Assembly (NCBI GenBank): GCA_934098485.1
Contig: CAKOOH010000001.1
Coordinates: 62,001-126,000, forward strand
DNA from: an uncultured Bacilli bacterium
GTDB lineage: Bacteria > Bacillota_I > Bacilli_A > RF39 > UBA660
DNA length: 64,000 nucleotides
Direction of reading: 5' to 3'
Under the pieces are notes generated by a model, which saw nothing but the letters and a program-made list of their open reading frames with translations, was not told the origin of the DNA and made no database searches. Shown one piece after another: positions 61,124 through 64,000 of this stretch (its first letter is position 1; the number at the start of each line of letters is the position of its first letter). Both the position numbers and the translations under genes were made by a program.

Positions 61124-62326
61124 ATGAGAGAAAATAAGATAGCAAAATTAATTATTCTTTTACTAATTATTAGTTTTTTATGGGGATGTAGTAATAAAAA
61201 AGAAGAGGAAAATCCTTCTCTTACAAAGATAACTGTAAAAATTAATAGTTTTGAATATGCAGAGAGAAAAAATAATTCTATTCTAGATGCCTTGGATATA
61301 ACCGATGGTGAATTTATTAATGCAGAAGATAAGATAAATACATTAGTTTTAGGAGAACATACAGTTAATGTTAAATATAAAAATAGTAATGGGAAAACAC
61401 AAAAATATAAATATGTTTATACTGTAAAAGATACAACAAAACCAATGATATTACATAGAAGTGTATTTAATGTAAATGTGGGAAGTAATCCAGATATTTT
61501 AAGTCAAATAATTTGTGGAGATAATTATGATAGTAATTTGGTGTGTGAAATAGAAGGAGAATATGATTTTAATAAAATAGGGGAATATAAAGTTTATTTT
61601 ACAGCAAAAGATAGTAGTGGGAATTTAACAAAATCACCATTTAAAATTGTTGTTAAAGAAAAACAGGAATCTAATAGCTCTAATAATACACCTGTAAAGG
61701 GCAAAGATATAGCAGACTTTATAAAAAAATATAAAAGTGATAATAATGAAATTGGCATTGATGTATCTACGTGGCAGGGTGATGTTGATTATGAAAAAGT
61801 TAAAAATGCTGGGATAGATTTTGTATTTATAAGATTAGGCTTTGCTAGTAAAGATGGAAAAATTACTTTAGATAATAAGTTTAAACAGAATCTAAAAAAT
61901 GCTAAAGAGGCAGGATTAAAAGTTGGGGTTTATTTTTATTCAAAGGCATCAACAATAATGATGGCAAAAGAGCAGGCAAAATATGTAATTGATGCTTTAG
62001 ATGGAGAAGAACTTTCTTTACCAATTGCTTTTGACTGGGAGTGCTGGAATGATTTTAATAGTTTTCATATTAGTTATACTGATTTAAATTTAATTGCTGA
62101 AGAATTTATAAAAACCGTTCAAGAGGCTGGATATATTGGCATGAATTATGGCAGTGCTTCGTATTTAGAAAAGGTTTGGTTTATAGATGAGTATCCGGTA
62201 TGGATGGCACATTATACGACAAAAACTGATTTTAAAAAAGAGTATTATATATGGCAAGCAAGTAATGTGGGAGTAGTACCAGGGATTGACGGATTTGTGG
62301 ATTTAGATGTATCATATATTAAATAA
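61124..62326 (+). CDS. Lipoprotein GH25 muramidase with Ig-like domain
   Basis: 400 aa from ATG 61124; GTG 61079 would spoil the signal. Lipoprotein signal with FLWGC (Cys22). An Ig-like/DUF5011-type domain follows (DTTKPMILHRS, then CGDNYDS and YKVYFTAKDSSGNLTKSP). The GH25 lysozyme domain starts with GIDVSTWQGDVDYEKVK and has FVFIRLGF, VGVYFYSKA, PIAFDWECWN (catalytic acids Asp and Glu) and VWMAHYTTK. It should cut muramic acid linkages of peptidoglycan at the cell surface. Predicted leaderless. Confidence 0.92.
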   Translation: MRENKIAKLIILLLIISFLWGCSNKKEEENPSLTKITVKINSFEYAERKNNSILDALDITDGEFINAEDKINTLVLGEHTVNVKYKNSNGKTQKYKYVYTVKDTTKPMILHRSVFNVNVGSNPDILSQIICGDNYDSNLVCEIEGEYDFNKIGEYKVYFTAKDSSGNLTKSPFKIVVKEKQESNSSNNTPVKGKDIADFIKKYKSDNNEIGIDVSTWQGDVDYEKVKNAGIDFVFIRLGFASKDGKITLDNKFKQNLKNAKEAGLKVGVYFYSKASTIMMAKEQAKYVIDALDGEELSLPIAFDWECWNDFNSFHISYTDLNLIAEEFIKTVQEAGYIGMNYGSASYLEKVWFIDEYPVWMAHYTTKTDFKKEYYIWQASNVGVVPGIDGFVDLDVSYIK

Positions 62327-62340
62327 TAATGGAGGAAAAA

Positions 62341-63219
62341 ATGAAATCAAAAGTATATTTTATTAGAGAAATAAATGAAGATAATTTAGTTAAATTATAT
62401 GATTTATTAAATATTAACTTAGAAGGTAATGTGGCGGTAAAAGTGCATTCTGGTGAAAAAGGAAATCAAAACTTTTTAAAACCACCATTTTATGAGAAAA
62501 TTATAAATAGAGTAAATGGTACGATTGTAGAATGCAATACAGCTTATGATGGTGCAAGAAATACAACATCGAAGCATCAAGAATTAATGAATGAACATGG
62601 CTGGACAAAATATTATGATGTTGACATTATGGATAAAGACGGTGATAAAACATTAGATATTCCAAATGGCAAAATAATTAAGGAAAATTATGTTGGTAAG
62701 GATATAGATAATTATGATTCAATGCTAGTAGTAAGCCATTTTAAAGGACATCCAATGGGCGGTTACGGTGGAGCATTAAAGCAATTATCTATTGGAGTTG
62801 CTTCTTCTAATGGAAAAGCATATATTCATTCAGCAGGTAAAATTAAAAATCAAAAAGAATTATGGGAAAATATTGCTCCACAAAATGATTTTTTAGAAGC
62901 AATGGCGGATGCTGCTTCTAGCGTTTGTAAATTATTTAAAAATAAAATTGCATTTATAAATGTAATGGCAAATATGAGTGTTGACTGTGATTGCTGCGCA
63001 GTGGCGGAAGATCCTTGTTTAAAAGATATTGGTATTTTAGCAAGTTTAGATCCTGTTGCGATAGATAAGGCTTGTTTGGATTTAGTAATAAATAGTGAAG
63101 ATGAGGGAAAAGAACATTTCTTAGAAAGAGTAAATTCTAGAAATGGTATGCATATTTTAGAAGCAGCTGAAGAACTTGAAGTAGGAACAACTGATTACGA
63201 GCTAATTGAGGTTAAATAA
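62341..63219 (+). CDS. DUF362 domain protein
   Basis: 292 aa from ATG 62341, which has GGAGG 6 nt upstream. DUF362 features: VAVKVHSGEKGNQNFLKP, ECNTAYDGARN, VVSHFKGHPMGGYGGALK, and a Cys cluster VDCDCCAVAEDPC, then GILASLDPVAIDKACLDL. The cysteines may bind an iron-sulfur centre; the reaction is not known. The preceding gene ends 15 bp upstream, so both may share a transcript. Confidence 0.88.
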   Translation: MKSKVYFIREINEDNLVKLYDLLNINLEGNVAVKVHSGEKGNQNFLKPPFYEKIINRVNGTIVECNTAYDGARNTTSKHQELMNEHGWTKYYDVDIMDKDGDKTLDIPNGKIIKENYVGKDIDNYDSMLVVSHFKGHPMGGYGGALKQLSIGVASSNGKAYIHSAGKIKNQKELWENIAPQNDFLEAMADAASSVCKLFKNKIAFINVMANMSVDCDCCAVAEDPCLKDIGILASLDPVAIDKACLDLVINSEDEGKEHFLERVNSRNGMHILEAAEELEVGTTDYELIEVK

Positions 63220-63224
63220 TTATT

Positions 63225-63770
63225 ATGGAACTTTGGGGATTTTTATTTATAAGTTTATTTGGAACTTTAGGACACTTTATGTATGAATGGACCAATCATA
63301 ATAAATATGCGTCTATTATATTTGCGGTAAATGAAAGCACATGGGAACATATGAAATTAGTGGTTTTTCCATCGCTAATTTGGATATTTGTAGAAATTCC
63401 ATTTCTATATAATAATCCTAATTTTATAGCGGCTAAATTTATTTCACTAGTTACTATGTTAATTTTAATTCCGGTACTGTTTTATTTGTATAAATTATTT
63501 TTTAAAAAACATAGTTTAATTTATAGTATTGTAGAATTTTTAATTTCCATAGCAGCTGGTCAATATCTTAGTTACTTAGTGCTTCAAGCTGATGCCATAA
63601 ATCCGATTTATAATTATATTAGTTTAATTTTGTTAATCTTAATTATTAGTTATTTTTTAGTAGCAACTTTAATTCCTGGAACAAGTGAATTATATACTGA
63701 TCCGATTACTAATAAAAAAGGAATAAAAGGACATACTCATATGAGTCATGATCATAAAGAACACAAATAG
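63225..63770 (+). CDS. DUF6512-like membrane protein
   Basis: 181 aa, five membrane helices, with the motif FAVNESTWEHMKL after helix 1 (typical of DUF6512) and a His-rich tail HTHMSHDHKEH that may bind metal. No strong Shine-Dalgarno; it starts 6 bp after the DUF362 stop codon, so translation is probably coupled. Function unknown. Confidence 0.78.
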   Translation: MELWGFLFISLFGTLGHFMYEWTNHNKYASIIFAVNESTWEHMKLVVFPSLIWIFVEIPFLYNNPNFIAAKFISLVTMLILIPVLFYLYKLFFKKHSLIYSIVEFLISIAAGQYLSYLVLQADAINPIYNYISLILLILIISYFLVATLIPGTSELYTDPITNKKGIKGHTHMSHDHKEHK

Positions 63771-63800
63771 TTTGAACTCCTAACGTGTTTTTTTTATTAT
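63760..63800 (+). terminator. Intrinsic terminator candidate
   Basis: AACAC at the end of the DUF6512 gene can pair with GTGTT about 25 nt later, followed by a long T-run. Short stem and large loop; moderate support. Confidence 0.5.
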
Positions 63801-63857
63801 TTATTTACTTTTAAGAAAAGTTTTTATATAATAAATATCGCAACTTGGGTGAGAAGT

Positions 63858-64000
63858 ATGAATACAAAGAAAAAAGCAATTAAATATATAACAGAAAAAT
63901 TAAAAAATAAACCAGATATATTAGCAAAAAGTATAATGGCAGGTTTCTTATTAGAAAGTGCTGGCGCTAGTGATAATGAAGTAATTGCTGGTTATCTTTC
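63858..64000 (+). CDS. N-terminal part of an HD-domain-like protein (cut by window edge)
   Basis: 47 complete codons seen, open to the edge. After a basic N-terminus comes KSIMAGFLLESAGASDNEVIAGYL, resembling the helix before the HD motif in (p)ppGpp-hydrolase-like HD proteins (a hydrophobic helix, then D-x-x-V-I-A-A-x-L). The HD residues themselves are outside the window. Start ATG after GGTGAGAAG. Confidence 0.5.
   Translation, partial: MNTKKKAIKYITEKLKNKPDILAKSIMAGFLLESAGASDNEVIAGYL

Overview
The window is very AT-rich, densely coded DNA of a low-GC Firmicutes/Bacilli-type bacterium. Several genes end in TGA (for example at 38243-38245, 38727-38729 and 41992-41994) and Trp is written TGG, so this is the standard code and not the Mycoplasma code. 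Gene order in the left part follows the Bacillus subtilis rpoE / prfA-prmC-spoIIR-mntP / murA-rpmE-rpiB / DUF1146-spoIID-spoIIQ neighbourhood. SpoIIR, SpoIID and SpoIIQ imply an endospore former or a recent descendant of one, and the large pyruvate:ferredoxin oxidoreductase implies an anaerobe. An uncultured gut Bacilli lineage of the Erysipelotrichales/RF39/RFN20 kind is the best guess; it is inferred and not proven.

Core left arm (1-17.9 kb): a class A PBP, RNA polymerase delta, RF1 and its methyltransferase, sporulation genes, MurA, L31, RpiB, NifJ, RecG and membrane proteins. Two genes here (murA at 6590 and an unknown gene at 11211) have perfect Shine-Dalgarno sequences but appear to start on AUA.

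Accessory region (17.97-about 41.1 kb): a strong promoter drives a short two-hairpin RNA (about 17968-18064) with a single-stranded C-rich stretch and an intrinsic terminator. The C-rich core CCCCCTG(AAGAG) of this RNA recurs at 29346, 30885 and, in variant form, 40524-40537. Inside the boundaries lie paired direct repeats spaced 11-12 bp (TTAGGTAC, TTAGGTAA or TTGGGAAC types), like the arm sites of Tn916-type integrases. I read this as a tandem stack of integrative elements in the 3' part of a small-RNA gene, with most elements supplying a replacement terminator. Cargo of E1 (18.03-29.35 kb): AbiEi-like antitoxin, an RloA/RloB (AbiL-like) pair, an RloC/PrrC-like ATPase with a CxxC hook, a broken integrase, a truncated hsdM with an intact hsdS, and a 909-aa SF1 helicase with an unknown N-terminal half. 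E2 (29.35-30.89 kb): GNAT acetyltransferase and VanY-like peptidase. E3 (30.89-40.53 kb): an unnamed two-gene cassette with a PD-(D/E)XK-like protein, a decayed IS3-family element inserted in a terminator loop, a decayed integrase, a four-gene restriction-modification-like cassette (two methyltransferases, a PD-(D/E)XK protein and a degenerate LAGLIDADG-like protein), and a membrane protein. E4 is a remnant from about 40.54 kb.

Core right arm (about 41.1-64 kb): rhodanese and thioredoxin-like envelope proteins, a TetR regulator divergent from an acyl-CoA synthetase with a perfect 18-bp palindromic operator between them, an ABC exporter, TspO, a UvrD-like helicase, AddA/AddB, cell-wall and protease genes, HtpG, a GH25 lipoprotein, DUF362 and DUF6512 proteins and the start of an HD-like gene. 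Three genes here have their -10 box 6-7 nt before the ATG, which suggests leaderless mRNAs. No rRNA, tRNA or CRISPR array was seen.
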